Below are positions 1 to 6,229 of a stretch of 12,699 bases of DNA, piece after piece. The translations under genes were made by a program, and so were the position numbers. The number at the start of each line of letters is the position of its first letter. The stretch's first letter is position 1. This stretch comes from Bacilli bacterium (GTDB lineage Bacteria > Bacillota_I > Bacilli_A > RFN20 > CAG-826). The notes under the pieces were generated by a model, which did no database searches, was not told the DNA's origin, and saw nothing but the letters and a program-made list of their open reading frames with translations. Location: assembly GCA_016302065.1 (NCBI GenBank), contig JAEDOI010000025.1, positions 1 through 12,699 on the forward strand, in the 5' to 3' direction.

Positions 1-9
1 GAATTTAGT

Positions 10-1359
10 ATGTATTTTAAAAGAAAGATTGATGCTTATTTAGATGAATGGTTAAATAAAGAAAAGAGATCTCCAGCTTTGATTGTCGGAATTCGCCAAT
101 GTGGAAAAACTGAAAGTATTCAAGAATTTGCTAGAAGAAATAATTTGACTTTAATTGAAATGAATTTTTGGACTCATGAAGAGTATATTAAAGACTTTGA
201 AGGTTCTTTAGATGTTGATGTTTTAATTTCCAATATTTCATTAAGATTTCCAAATATTGTAATAAATCCTACTAATTGTTTAATATTTTTTGATGAGATA
301 CAAGAATGCCCTAGAGCTAGGTTGTCTTTTAAGAATTTTGAAAAAGATGGTCGTTATAAGGTGATAGGTAGTGGTTCATATTTAGGAATTAATGGATATA
401 TCAAGAATGACTCTACTCCAGTTCCTATTGGGTATGAAGACGTTTTTAATATGAAAACAATGGATTTTGAAGAATTTCTTTATGCATTAGGATATTCATC
501 TAAACAAATTGATGAATTATCATATTTTTTTGTTAATAAAAAGGAAATTCCTCAAAATATACATTCCTTATATAAAGAAGAATTTTTAAAGTATGCTTGT
601 ATTGGAGGTTTTCCAAAAGTCGTTAAAGAATTTGTAACAACAAAAAACTTAATGTCAGCTTATCGAATTCTTCAAAATACAGTATTTGATATGAAAACTG
701 ATTTTGGAAGAAGAAAAGATAAGTTTGGTAACTTAATATTTAAACCAAACGAAGTTGCTAGAATTCAAAATGTGTTTGATTTAATTCCTACCTTTTTAGC
801 AAAAGATAATAAAAGATTTATTGTTTCTAAAATTAAAGGTGGTAACTCTATTGATAAAAATGATGCTATTGAATATTTAAAACAAGCACATATTGTTTCA
901 AAAGTTTACAATGTTTCAATTCCTTCATTGCCCTTAAGCGGAGAAAAAATTGATTCACAGTTCAAATTATTTTTAGAAGACATTGGGTTAGTTACAGCAA
1001 TGTACGGAATAGATACATTAATTGCAATAAATCAAGGTAATTTAGGACAAGGGAAAGGCGCAATATATGAAGCATTAGTTTTTGATTCGTTATCAAAAGC
1101 TAATATTGAACCATATTATTTTGCAAAAGAAAGTGGTCTAGAGGTTGATTTTGTAATTTCCTATAATGGGTATGCTACTTTAATTGAAGCAAAAGCTAAA
1201 AATGGAAATACAAAATCTAGCAAAACTATAATGAAAAATAAAGAACATTATGGTAAGACTAAGTTAATTAAAATTGGAGATTATAATGTTGGATGTAGTG
1301 AAGATATATTAACAATCCCCCATTATTTAACTTTCTTATTAGGAAAATATAGATTCTAA
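10..1359 (+). CDS. AAA family ATPase with C-terminal DUF4143 domain
   Basis: This 449-residue protein has the layout of the DUF4143 ATPase family: an N-terminal AAA P-loop domain and a C-terminal DUF4143 domain. The opening MYFKRKIDAYLDEW is typical of the family and supports the ATG at 10, although the frame stays open back to the window edge and any ribosome binding site lies at or beyond it. Walker A is GIRQCGKT (residues 27-34). Walker B is LIFFDEIQECP (91-101, D95/E96). A sensor-like VIGSGSYLG (118-126) and the family's MDFEEFL (151-157) follow. The C-terminus carries EVDF (378-381) and IEAKAK around E393/K395, resembling a PD-(D/E)XK nuclease-like core. The family is common and often multi-copy in gut anaerobes; its cellular role is poorly defined and a link to DNA or defence functions is only suggested. 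It is probably cytoplasmic. The next gene has its own promoter-like element, so they are probably not an operon. Confidence 0.9.
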   Translation: MYFKRKIDAYLDEWLNKEKRSPALIVGIRQCGKTESIQEFARRNNLTLIEMNFWTHEEYIKDFEGSLDVDVLISNISLRFPNIVINPTNCLIFFDEIQECPRARLSFKNFEKDGRYKVIGSGSYLGINGYIKNDSTPVPIGYEDVFNMKTMDFEEFLYALGYSSKQIDELSYFFVNKKEIPQNIHSLYKEEFLKYACIGGFPKVVKEFVTTKNLMSAYRILQNTVFDMKTDFGRRKDKFGNLIFKPNEVARIQNVFDLIPTFLAKDNKRFIVSKIKGGNSIDKNDAIEYLKQAHIVSKVYNVSIPSLPLSGEKIDSQFKLFLEDIGLVTAMYGIDTLIAINQGNLGQGKGAIYEALVFDSLSKANIEPYYFAKESGLEVDFVISYNGYATLIEAKAKNGNTKSSKTIMKNKEHYGKTKLIKIGDYNVGCSEDILTIPHYLTFLLGKYRF

Positions 1360-1394
1360 TTTGTAAACACTATTATATAAATATAGATTATATT

Positions 1395-1425
1395 TATACA
1401 TATTAGTATATATTTGATATATAAT
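1395..1425 (+). promoter_or_regulatory. Putative promoter of the HAD gene, giving a leaderless mRNA
   Basis: A consensus TATAAT lies at 1420-1425, only 7 nt before the ATG at 1433. A weak -35-like TATACA is at 1395-1400 (spacing 19). If this -10 is used, transcription would begin at or next to the start codon, and no Shine-Dalgarno sequence is present. The surrounding DNA is almost pure A/T, so a chance TATAAT is possible. Confidence 0.45.
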
Positions 1426-1432
1426 TTCTTAT

Positions 1433-2230
1433 ATGAATAAATATATTGTCTTTTCTGATGTAGATGGAACATTACTTGATTCTAAAAATAAAATATTACC
1501 TTCTACTTTATATTCAATAAATGAATTAAAGAAAAAAGGTATTGATTTTTTAATAGTTTCAGGTAGATCTCCTAATGCAATATATCCTTTAATTAAAGAA
1601 TATAATATTAAATGTCCTCTAATTTGTTATGGAGGAGCATTAATTTTAGATATTAATAATAATATTTTATATTCTAAAGTTATAAGTAAAGATAAAGCTA
1701 AAACTATAATTGAATATATTAATGAATGTAATTTTGATTTAACTTATAATATTTTTTCTTATTTTAAGCGGATTGTTCCATTCATTGATAAAAGAGTAAT
1801 TCATGAACAAGAATTAGTTAAATGTATTCCTCTTGTTGGAACAATTGATGATATAAAAGAAGAAGGGGTTCATAAATTATTACTTATGTGTAATCCTAAT
1901 CAAATTGATGAAATATTAATTTCTTTAAAAAATAAATTTGAAGATTTTAACATTGTAAAATCTTCAAATATATTAATCGAAATTAATGCTTTTGGTGTTG
2001 ATAAAGGTATAGCAATAAAAGAATATTGCTTAATAAATAATATATCTTTAGATTATACTATTGCTTTTGGAGATAATTATAACGATATTGAAATGTTAGA
2101 AACAGTTAAATATGGTTTTATACTTGATAATGCTCCAAGTGATTTAAAAACAAGAGATTTTATTTTAACATCATCAAATGATGATGATGGAATTTATAAT
2201 GGTTTAAAATCATTAAATATTATTAACTAG
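1433..2230 (+). CDS. Cof-type HAD-superfamily phosphatase (HAD-IIB)
   Basis: This 265-residue protein is a HAD hydrolase of the Cof/YidA-like subfamily: cytoplasmic Mg2+-dependent phosphatases acting mostly on sugar phosphates or other small phosphometabolites. All four motifs are visible: motif I DVDGTLL (residues 9-15, nucleophile D9 and acid D11), motif II IVSGRS (41-46, S43), motif III Lys in DKG (K191) and motif IV GDNYND (213-218). The roughly 100 residues between motifs II and III match the C2B cap of this subfamily, and the length is typical. The start is well fixed because motif I begins at residue 9 and no other ATG is available. There is no Shine-Dalgarno sequence; a TATAAT 7 nt upstream suggests leaderless translation. 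The substrate cannot be told from sequence. No clear terminator follows. Confidence 0.93.
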   Translation: MNKYIVFSDVDGTLLDSKNKILPSTLYSINELKKKGIDFLIVSGRSPNAIYPLIKEYNIKCPLICYGGALILDINNNILYSKVISKDKAKTIIEYINECNFDLTYNIFSYFKRIVPFIDKRVIHEQELVKCIPLVGTIDDIKEEGVHKLLLMCNPNQIDEILISLKNKFEDFNIVKSSNILIEINAFGVDKGIAIKEYCLINNISLDYTIAFGDNYNDIEMLETVKYGFILDNAPSDLKTRDFILTSSNDDDGIYNGLKSLNIIN

Positions 2231-2296
2231 AATTAAATTATTAAAATTTTTTCTATAATTTTGCATTATATTGATGTTATTTATTTTTATTACAAA

Positions 2297-2385
2297 TTGC
2301 TATCTATAAATTAGTGATATAATAATATTAAGAAATGAAAAAACGTATTTAGAGTTTATTTCAAATTTAATCTAAATAGGAGGTG
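2297..2385 (+). promoter_or_regulatory. Promoter, leader hairpin and strong ribosome binding site of the membrane-protein gene
   Basis: An extended -10, TGATATAAT (2315-2323), has a -35-like TTGCTA at 2297-2302 with 15-nt spacing. The predicted leader is about 60 nt. It contains a 7-bp inverted repeat, ATTTAGA (2347-2353) and TCTAAAT (2371-2377), whose right arm directly abuts a near-perfect Shine-Dalgarno AGGAGGTG (2378-2385), 7 nt before ATG 2393. The hairpin is AT-only apart from one G-C pair and may be incidental. Confidence 0.6.
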
Positions 2386-2392
2386 AATACAT

Positions 2393-3199
2393 ATGTCAAA
2401 AAGAGAAATTATTATTAATAAAATTATTTGTGGAGGCTTTTTAGCTTATTTCATTATTTTAGTTTTAGAAAGAATATTTGCATTAATCTTTTCAATCTTT
2501 AAAGGTGGAGAATTTTCACTTATTGATGGAGGATTCTATGCTATAAGCACCTATATTTTTACCCTTTTAAGTGTAGCAGCTGCTTTAGTTTTCTTTATTA
2601 AACCTGCTATTGATATGTTTAAAGTAATATTTACAAAAAACATTTATTCTCTTGATGAAAAACAATATTTTAGAATAATTTTACCAATGATTATTCTTTT
2701 ATTTTCTGGAATGACTCATACTGGATTTACAATTCCATATCTTCAATTTTTAGCTTATGCTCATTTAATTGCTTCAATGATTGCTAAAACTGTAGATGTT
2801 TGCTTAACAAATAAAGAAAAAAGATTGGATACTATAATTAGTGTTGTATATTTAACTTTATTTTCAATGGCAATTCCTGTAATTTATCCAACATGGAGTG
2901 CTGCTCCATTAAATGTATTTATATATTTAGCTGAATATTCAACAGTTTTACTTCTTGTTCCAACTTTTGGATTAATGCTTTTGTATTTCTTCAAAAATGA
3001 TGGTGTTTCAAAATTCCATGTTCTACCATTAATTGCTATGGTTATTCTTTCTTCATTAACTATTGGATTAAGGTGGGTAGAAGAAATTAATATTTTTGCC
3101 TTTATTTTTGTAATTTTGACTGTTATTTGCTTTATAGTTAGATACATTATAATTGCTAGTAGAAAAGATAAAAAAGTAGATGACAATAGTAAGAATTAG
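2393..3199 (+). CDS. Polytopic membrane protein of unknown function
   Basis: I do not recognise this 268-residue protein. It is strongly hydrophobic, with about seven or eight likely transmembrane helices (near residues 13-35, 48-70, 92-110, 115-134, 148-167, 174-199, 208-226 and 232-255). A short charged start (MSKRE) and a lysine/acid-rich cytoplasmic-type tail (KDKKVDDNSKN) frame them. No catalytic motif or transporter signature stands out. A conserved-looking HTGF...PYLQF segment lies near residues 108-118. The start has an excellent Shine-Dalgarno sequence. The gene is a single-gene unit with its own promoter and terminator. Its last 111 codons, from about 2849, are duplicated exactly at 5482-5813, which suggests a member of a multi-copy family or a recombination target. 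It could be a small transporter or an immunity-type membrane protein, but nothing in the sequence decides this. Confidence 0.85.
   Translation: MSKREIIINKIICGGFLAYFIILVLERIFALIFSIFKGGEFSLIDGGFYAISTYIFTLLSVAAALVFFIKPAIDMFKVIFTKNIYSLDEKQYFRIILPMIILLFSGMTHTGFTIPYLQFLAYAHLIASMIAKTVDVCLTNKEKRLDTIISVVYLTLFSMAIPVIYPTWSAAPLNVFIYLAEYSTVLLLVPTFGLMLLYFFKNDGVSKFHVLPLIAMVILSSLTIGLRWVEEINIFAFIFVILTVICFIVRYIIIASRKDKKVDDNSKN
2849..3180 (+). repeat. Direct repeat, left copy (332 bp, identical to 5482-5813)
   Basis: Read base by base, 2849-3180 matches 5482-5813 without a mismatch at a constant offset of 2633. Five further bases (GTTGT, 2843-2847) match to the left after one mismatch, then similarity ends. 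On the right the match continues without gaps but with many differences through the stop codon to the terminator: about 74% over the 34 nt after the stop. Confidence 0.97.
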
Positions 3200-3233
3200 T
3201 AGTATTTCTTGTTTATTTTAATTATTTAACTTC

Positions 3234-3265
3234 AAAAATAGTCTAAAAAATTAGACTATTTTTTT
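3234..3265 (+). terminator. Terminator of the membrane-protein gene
   Basis: A perfect 13-bp stem, AAAAATAGTCTAA (3234-3246) and TTAGACTATTTTT (3251-3263), has an AAAA loop and a run of seven T. It lies 34 nt after the stop codon. The A/T-symmetric arms could act in both directions. A diverged homologue occupies the equivalent place after the truncated copy (5867-5899). Confidence 0.9.
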
Positions 3266-3432
3266 ACAATTATTGACACTTTTTATTTTTAAAAAATTAT
3301 TATTAAATTAAGAAGATAATTTATGAAAGTTCAAAATAAAACAGATGAAGTCATTTTTAAAAAAACATATGTTTTAGGCACTTTAATAAGGGTTTTCTAT
3401 AAAATGACATTAAAGTATAATGGAAAAAGTAG

Positions 3433-3474
3433 TTGAAAATAATATGGCGTTTATGCTATAATATTTTTGAGGTG
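3433..3474 (+). promoter_or_regulatory. Promoter and Shine-Dalgarno of the XRE-DUF1016 gene
   Basis: TTGAAA (3433-3438) is followed after 18 nt by an extended -10, TGCTATAAT (3454-3462). The expected start point is around 3469, at the Shine-Dalgarno GAGGTG (3469-3474), which lies 5 nt before ATG 3480. The leader would be only about 10 nt. A 14-bp palindrome (3362-3375) lies about 60 nt upstream of the -35 and could be an operator for the encoded HTH protein; that is inference. Confidence 0.7.
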
Positions 3475-3479
3475 AGAAT

Positions 3480-4715
3480 ATGGATATTTGTAATAAAGTA
3501 AAAGATATTAGAAAGCAACTAAAGATGACACAAACTGATTTTTCTAAAGAGTTAGGTGTTGATTATACAACTTTAAGTAGAATTGAAAGAGGTATATTTA
3601 AACCTAGTTTTAGATTTATGGAAAAACTAAAAATAGTTTGCGGAAAATATGGAATTGAGATGGAAGAAGAAACAAACTTGTTAAATATTGAATCAGTCAA
3701 AACTACCGATTTATTTGATGACATTGTTAATGTAATTGATTCATCTTATTCATTAGCAAATAAAACGGTTAATTACATATTAATACAAAGAAATTGGCTA
3801 ATAGGAAAGCGCATTGTTGAAAACGAATTAACAACTAGAAAAGATGACTATGGAAAGTCGGTAATAAAAGAATTATCACAAAAACTAACTCAAAAATATG
3901 GAACTGGTTTTGAAATAAGAAACATCTACTACTTTATTGATTTTTACAATTCATTTCCAAACATTTTGCAATCAGTGAATGCAAATTCTTTATTAAGCTG
4001 GACACACTATGTAAAATTGCTACAAGTATCTGATGTTGAAGCAAGAAATTGGTATGCTTCCGAAGCAGTAAGAGAAGCCTGGAGTGTTAGAACTTTACAA
4101 AGAAATATATCGTCGCAATATTATAATAGAATGGTATCCTCTTTAGTAAAAGAGCGTGTTCATAATGAGATGATAGAATTAAATAAGGTTAATCAACAAA
4201 ACAAACTTGATTACATTAAGGATCCTATGGTATTAGAATTTTTAGGTCTGAGTGAAAATAATACATATCTTGAAAGTGATGTTGAAAAAGCTATTATAAA
4301 TCACTTACAAAAATTTATCATGGAGTTAGGCAAAGGATTTGCATTTGTTGCGAGACAACAAAGAATTCACACCGAAAAAGAAGATTATTTCATTGATTTG
4401 GTCTTTTATAATTATATTCTTAAGTGCTTTGTACTTATTGATTTAAAAACATCAAAAATTACTCACCAAGATGTTGGACAAATGGATATGTATATTAGAA
4501 TGTATGATGAATTGAAGAAAACCTCTGATGATAATCCAACACTAGGTATTGTTCTTTGTTCAGATACGGATGAAGATATAGCCAAATATTCTATCTTGAA
4601 AGGTAACGAACAGCTGTTTGCTTCAAAATATAAATTGTATTTGCCTACAGAATCAGAATTGAGAAGCGAGATTGAAAAAGAAAAGAATTTTTATCTAGAA
4701 AAAATAAAAAAATAA
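3480..4715 (+). CDS. XRE HTH - DUF1016 (YhcG-type PD-(D/E)XK nuclease) fusion protein
   Basis: This 411-residue protein has three parts. Residues 5-60 form an XRE/Cro-type helix-turn-helix (QLKMTQTDFSKELGVDYTTLSRIERGIFKPS). Residues about 83-215 match the DUF1016 N-terminal helical region (VNYILIQRNWLIGKRIVE, LSQKLTQKYGTGFEIRNIYYFIDFY, LSWTHYVKLLQV, EAWSVRTLQRNI). Residues about 240-400 are the DUF1016 nuclease domain: KDPMVLEFLGL, then FIDLVFYN with D306, then LIDLKTSK with D321/K323 as the PD-(D/E)XK-like core. DUF1016 proteins such as E. coli YhcG are putative nucleases often found in defence or mobile contexts; most are about 350-375 residues without an HTH. The added HTH suggests autoregulation or sequence-specific DNA targeting (inference). 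The gene has its own promoter and terminator and sits inside the duplicated membrane-protein locus, so it is probably acquired. Confidence 0.92.
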   Translation: MDICNKVKDIRKQLKMTQTDFSKELGVDYTTLSRIERGIFKPSFRFMEKLKIVCGKYGIEMEEETNLLNIESVKTTDLFDDIVNVIDSSYSLANKTVNYILIQRNWLIGKRIVENELTTRKDDYGKSVIKELSQKLTQKYGTGFEIRNIYYFIDFYNSFPNILQSVNANSLLSWTHYVKLLQVSDVEARNWYASEAVREAWSVRTLQRNISSQYYNRMVSSLVKERVHNEMIELNKVNQQNKLDYIKDPMVLEFLGLSENNTYLESDVEKAIINHLQKFIMELGKGFAFVARQQRIHTEKEDYFIDLVFYNYILKCFVLIDLKTSKITHQDVGQMDMYIRMYDELKKTSDDNPTLGIVLCSDTDEDIAKYSILKGNEQLFASKYKLYLPTESELRSEIEKEKNFYLEKIKK

Positions 4716-4719
4716 AATT

Positions 4720-4756
4720 AATCCAATTAGTAGTATGCTCTATTGATTGGATTTTT
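4720..4756 (+). terminator. Terminator of the XRE-DUF1016 gene
   Basis: An 8-bp perfect stem, AATCCAAT (4720-4727) and ATTGGATT (4746-4753), has an 18-nt loop and ends in five T. It begins 4 nt after the TAA. It separates the gene from the GIY-YIG gene. No good promoter is visible between it and 4812, so the downstream gene may depend on read-through. Confidence 0.75.
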
Positions 4757-4811
4757 AAAAATAAAAGCCACATTAGGGCAGTAACGATAGCGAAAGTAAA
4801 GGGATATCATT

Positions 4812-5396
4812 ATGGAAGAAAAATTAAGTTATTCTAAAATCCTGGATATTATCAAAGGGAAAGCTGTTAATGAATCTAGGTATTTAGAAAATAAGTACAA
4901 AGGATTCATAACGACTGATTTTACAGATGAATTAATGTTTTCAGATTCTGATTTGTTTGAAAAGGTCGTCAGAATAGAATCTTTGCCAATTAAAGATTCA
5001 GATAAACATAAACGCATTAAGGGAAGAAAAGGTATATATGTATTTAGAGTAAAAAACGAAGTTGAAGTTAACTACTTTAATTTCAATAATCATACAGCGC
5101 ATGGAGCCCCAATTAGATACAGTCTTAGGAAGATAGATAAATTTAGTAAAGATGGTTGCCTATATGTCGGAAAGAGTGATAATTTTTACGAAAGAATGAA
5201 AGTGCATTTTGGGGACCCGGATACTGGTACTGGTGGCTTAAGGATAGCTAATTCTTATAGAAAAATGCTTCAAGACAATGTTGTCTGTTATTGTTTTGTT
5301 TTTAAAAAATCTAGGCATCAACTTTATGAATATATTGCTAGAGGTATAGAAAAAGAATTAAATGAAAAACTGAATCCTTATATCGGCAATAAATAA
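4812..5396 (+). CDS. GIY-YIG nuclease-superfamily protein
   Basis: This 194-residue protein has a C-terminal GIY-YIG domain. KGIYVF (residues 73-78) supplies the GIY strand. CLYVGKSDNFYERMKVHFG (116-134) supplies the YIG-like YVG with R128 and H132. The helix GIEKELNEKLNPYIG (178-192) supplies the metal-binding Glu (E180 or E182) and the usual LNP. Residues 1-70 are charged and unrecognised, with no evident DNA-binding motif. GIY-YIG proteins include homing endonucleases, restriction enzymes and repair nucleases; this short, stand-alone form cannot be assigned further. The start follows AAAGGGA (4798-4804), 7 nt upstream. Upstream and downstream stretches (about 4771-4803 and 5437-5470), less AT-rich than their surroundings, look like imperfect inverted copies of each other. 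It may be a self-mobile insert or the second half of a two-gene system with the DUF1016 protein. Confidence 0.87.
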   Translation: MEEKLSYSKILDIIKGKAVNESRYLENKYKGFITTDFTDELMFSDSDLFEKVVRIESLPIKDSDKHKRIKGRKGIYVFRVKNEVEVNYFNFNNHTAHGAPIRYSLRKIDKFSKDGCLYVGKSDNFYERMKVHFGDPDTGTGGLRIANSYRKMLQDNVVCYCFVFKKSRHQLYEYIARGIEKELNEKLNPYIGNK

Positions 5397-5400
5397 AAAT

Positions 5401-5447
5401 AACCTCACCCTTGAGCAATTAACTCTTGAATGAGGTTTTACTTTTCC
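5401..5447 (+). terminator. Terminator of the GIY-YIG gene
   Basis: A 7-bp stem, AACCTCA (5401-5407) and TGAGGTT (5431-5437), encloses 23 nt that may pair partly in the centre (GAG/CTC). It is followed by T-rich TTACTTTTCC and begins 4 nt after the TAA. It ends the accessory cassette before the truncated membrane-protein copy. Confidence 0.7.
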
Positions 5448-5475
5448 CTCGCTTACAGTACTGCTCATTAGTAAA

Positions 5476-5832
5476 GTTGTTTATTTAACTTTATTTTCAA
5501 TGGCAATTCCTGTAATTTATCCAACATGGAGTGCTGCTCCATTAAATGTATTTATATATTTAGCTGAATATTCAACAGTTTTACTTCTTGTTCCAACTTT
5601 TGGATTAATGCTTTTGTATTTCTTCAAAAATGATGGTGTTTCAAAATTCCATGTTCTACCATTAATTGCTATGGTTATTCTTTCTTCATTAACTATTGGA
5701 TTAAGGTGGGTAGAAGAAATTAATATTTTTGCCTTTATTTTTGTAATTTTGACTGTTATTTGCTTTATAGTTAGATACATTATAATTGCTAGTAGAAAAG
5801 ATAAAAAAGTAGAAGAAGATAGTAAAAATTAG
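5476..5832 (+). pseudogene. 5'-truncated copy of the membrane-protein gene
   Basis: This stretch encodes the last 40% of the protein at 2393-3199, joining it at about residue 151. The protein match is exact until the last residues (KKVEEDSKN here, KKVDDNSKN there). The first internal ATG is at 5500, equivalent to Met159 of the intact protein, and it lacks a Shine-Dalgarno sequence. It would give a 110-residue product with three or four membrane helices. The sequence just upstream (5438-5475) is unrelated to the intact gene, and the frame is closed by a stop at 5431-5433. It is most likely a dead fragment, although translation of a short product cannot be excluded. Its terminator is intact. 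Confidence 0.88.
5482..5813 (+). repeat. Direct repeat, right copy (332 bp, identical to 2849-3180)
   Basis: This is the right-hand copy of the exact repeat. The two copies bracket the XRE-DUF1016 and GIY-YIG genes, with 2301 bp between them. Recombination between the copies would delete both nuclease genes and leave one intact membrane-protein gene. Confidence 0.97.
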
Positions 5833-5866
5833 TACTATTTAATATTTATTTTTCTTCTTTATCTTT

Positions 5867-5899
5867 AAAAATAGTCTTAGTAAGTTAGACTATTTTTTT
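5867..5899 (+). terminator. Terminator after the truncated membrane-protein copy
   Basis: An 11-bp stem, AAAAATAGTCT (5867-5877) and AGACTATTTTT (5887-5897), has a 9-nt loop and a seven-T tail. It is the diverged counterpart of 3234-3265: the same arms, a different loop, and the same 34-nt distance from the stop codon. Both terminators are followed by the same TATTGACA sequence. Confidence 0.88.
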
Positions 5900-6096
5900 C
5901 TATTATTGACAATATAAAACAAAGATCATTTGGAGCAAATTTATATTATGCTAATGAGAATACTTATTTTAAACAAAATTCAATTAATTATAAAAAAGGT
6001 GGACTTGTAAAAGTTAAATCATATGGAACTACAAAAACATGGAGTTTAAACGAATTATTTGCTGAAGGATTAAATGAAGATTACAAAGAAGAATAG
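5884..6096 (+). pseudogene. C-terminal fragment of an unrecognised gene
   Basis: Seventy codons are open between an in-frame TAA (5881-5883) and the TAG at 6094-6096, but the frame has no ATG, GTG or TTG. The part from about 5917 reads like real protein: QRSFGANLYYANENTYFKQ, then GGLVKVKSYGTTKTWSLNELF, ending EGLNEDYKEE. I do not recognise the family. The first codons overlap the terminator and the TTGACA sequence shared with 3273-3278, so the true remnant starts near 5911-5917. It is best read as the 3' end of a gene whose front was lost when the neighbouring region recombined. A non-standard start codon is the less likely alternative. Confidence 0.6.
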
Positions 6097-6107
6097 TTTT
6101 TAAATAT

Positions 6108-6215
6108 AAAAGTTTAGGTACTGATATATTGTTTTAATAAAATAAATGTATTAATTTTAGATTAATATTAAAAATAAATCTTTTACATTTTTATTGAAGT
6201 ACCTAAACTTTTTTT
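6108..6215. repeat. Long inverted repeat (15-bp arms) with T tail
   Basis: AAAAGTTTAGGTACT (6108-6122) pairs perfectly with AGTACCTAAACTTTT (6198-6212) across 75 nt. The interior can also fold: a TAAAATAAATGTA-like segment pairs loosely with TACATTTTTATT near 6183-6194, and ATTAAT repeats near 6150-6166 can pair. The right arm runs into seven T. It could be an elaborate terminator for the broken gene upstream, a leader structure of the lipoprotein operon, or a MITE-like element. No target-site duplication is evident. Confidence 0.7.
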
Positions 6216-6229
6216 ATTAGGTAAATAAT

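Noticed and set aside
2169..2186. CATCATCA-AA-TGATGATG in the HAD gene
   Set aside because: It is an inverted trinucleotide pattern explained by serine and aspartate codons (SSNDDD) near the C-terminus. The 2-nt loop also disfavours a full hairpin.
2243..2262. AAAATT...AATTTT after the HAD gene as a terminator
   Set aside because: It is a 6-bp stem of only A/T pairs in A/T-rich DNA, with no reliable T tail. It cannot be distinguished from background.
2884..3186. Minus-strand open frames opposite the membrane-protein gene (also at 5517-5780)
   Set aside because: They are shadows of the real gene on the + strand: no ribosome binding sites, and duplicated only because the + strand sequence is duplicated.
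3273..3303. Possible promoter TTGACA (3273-3278) with TATTAT (3298-3303)
   Set aside because: Spacing of 19 nt and a poor -10 make it weak. A better promoter lies at 3433-3462. The TTGACA is shared with 5906-5911, where no -10 follows.
3323..3436. 37-codon open frame (MKVQNKTDEV...) before the XRE-DUF1016 gene
   Set aside because: It has only a weak ribosome binding site, overlaps the -35 of the next gene and the palindromic region, and has no recognisable protein features. It is probably chance, though a degraded gene end cannot be excluded.
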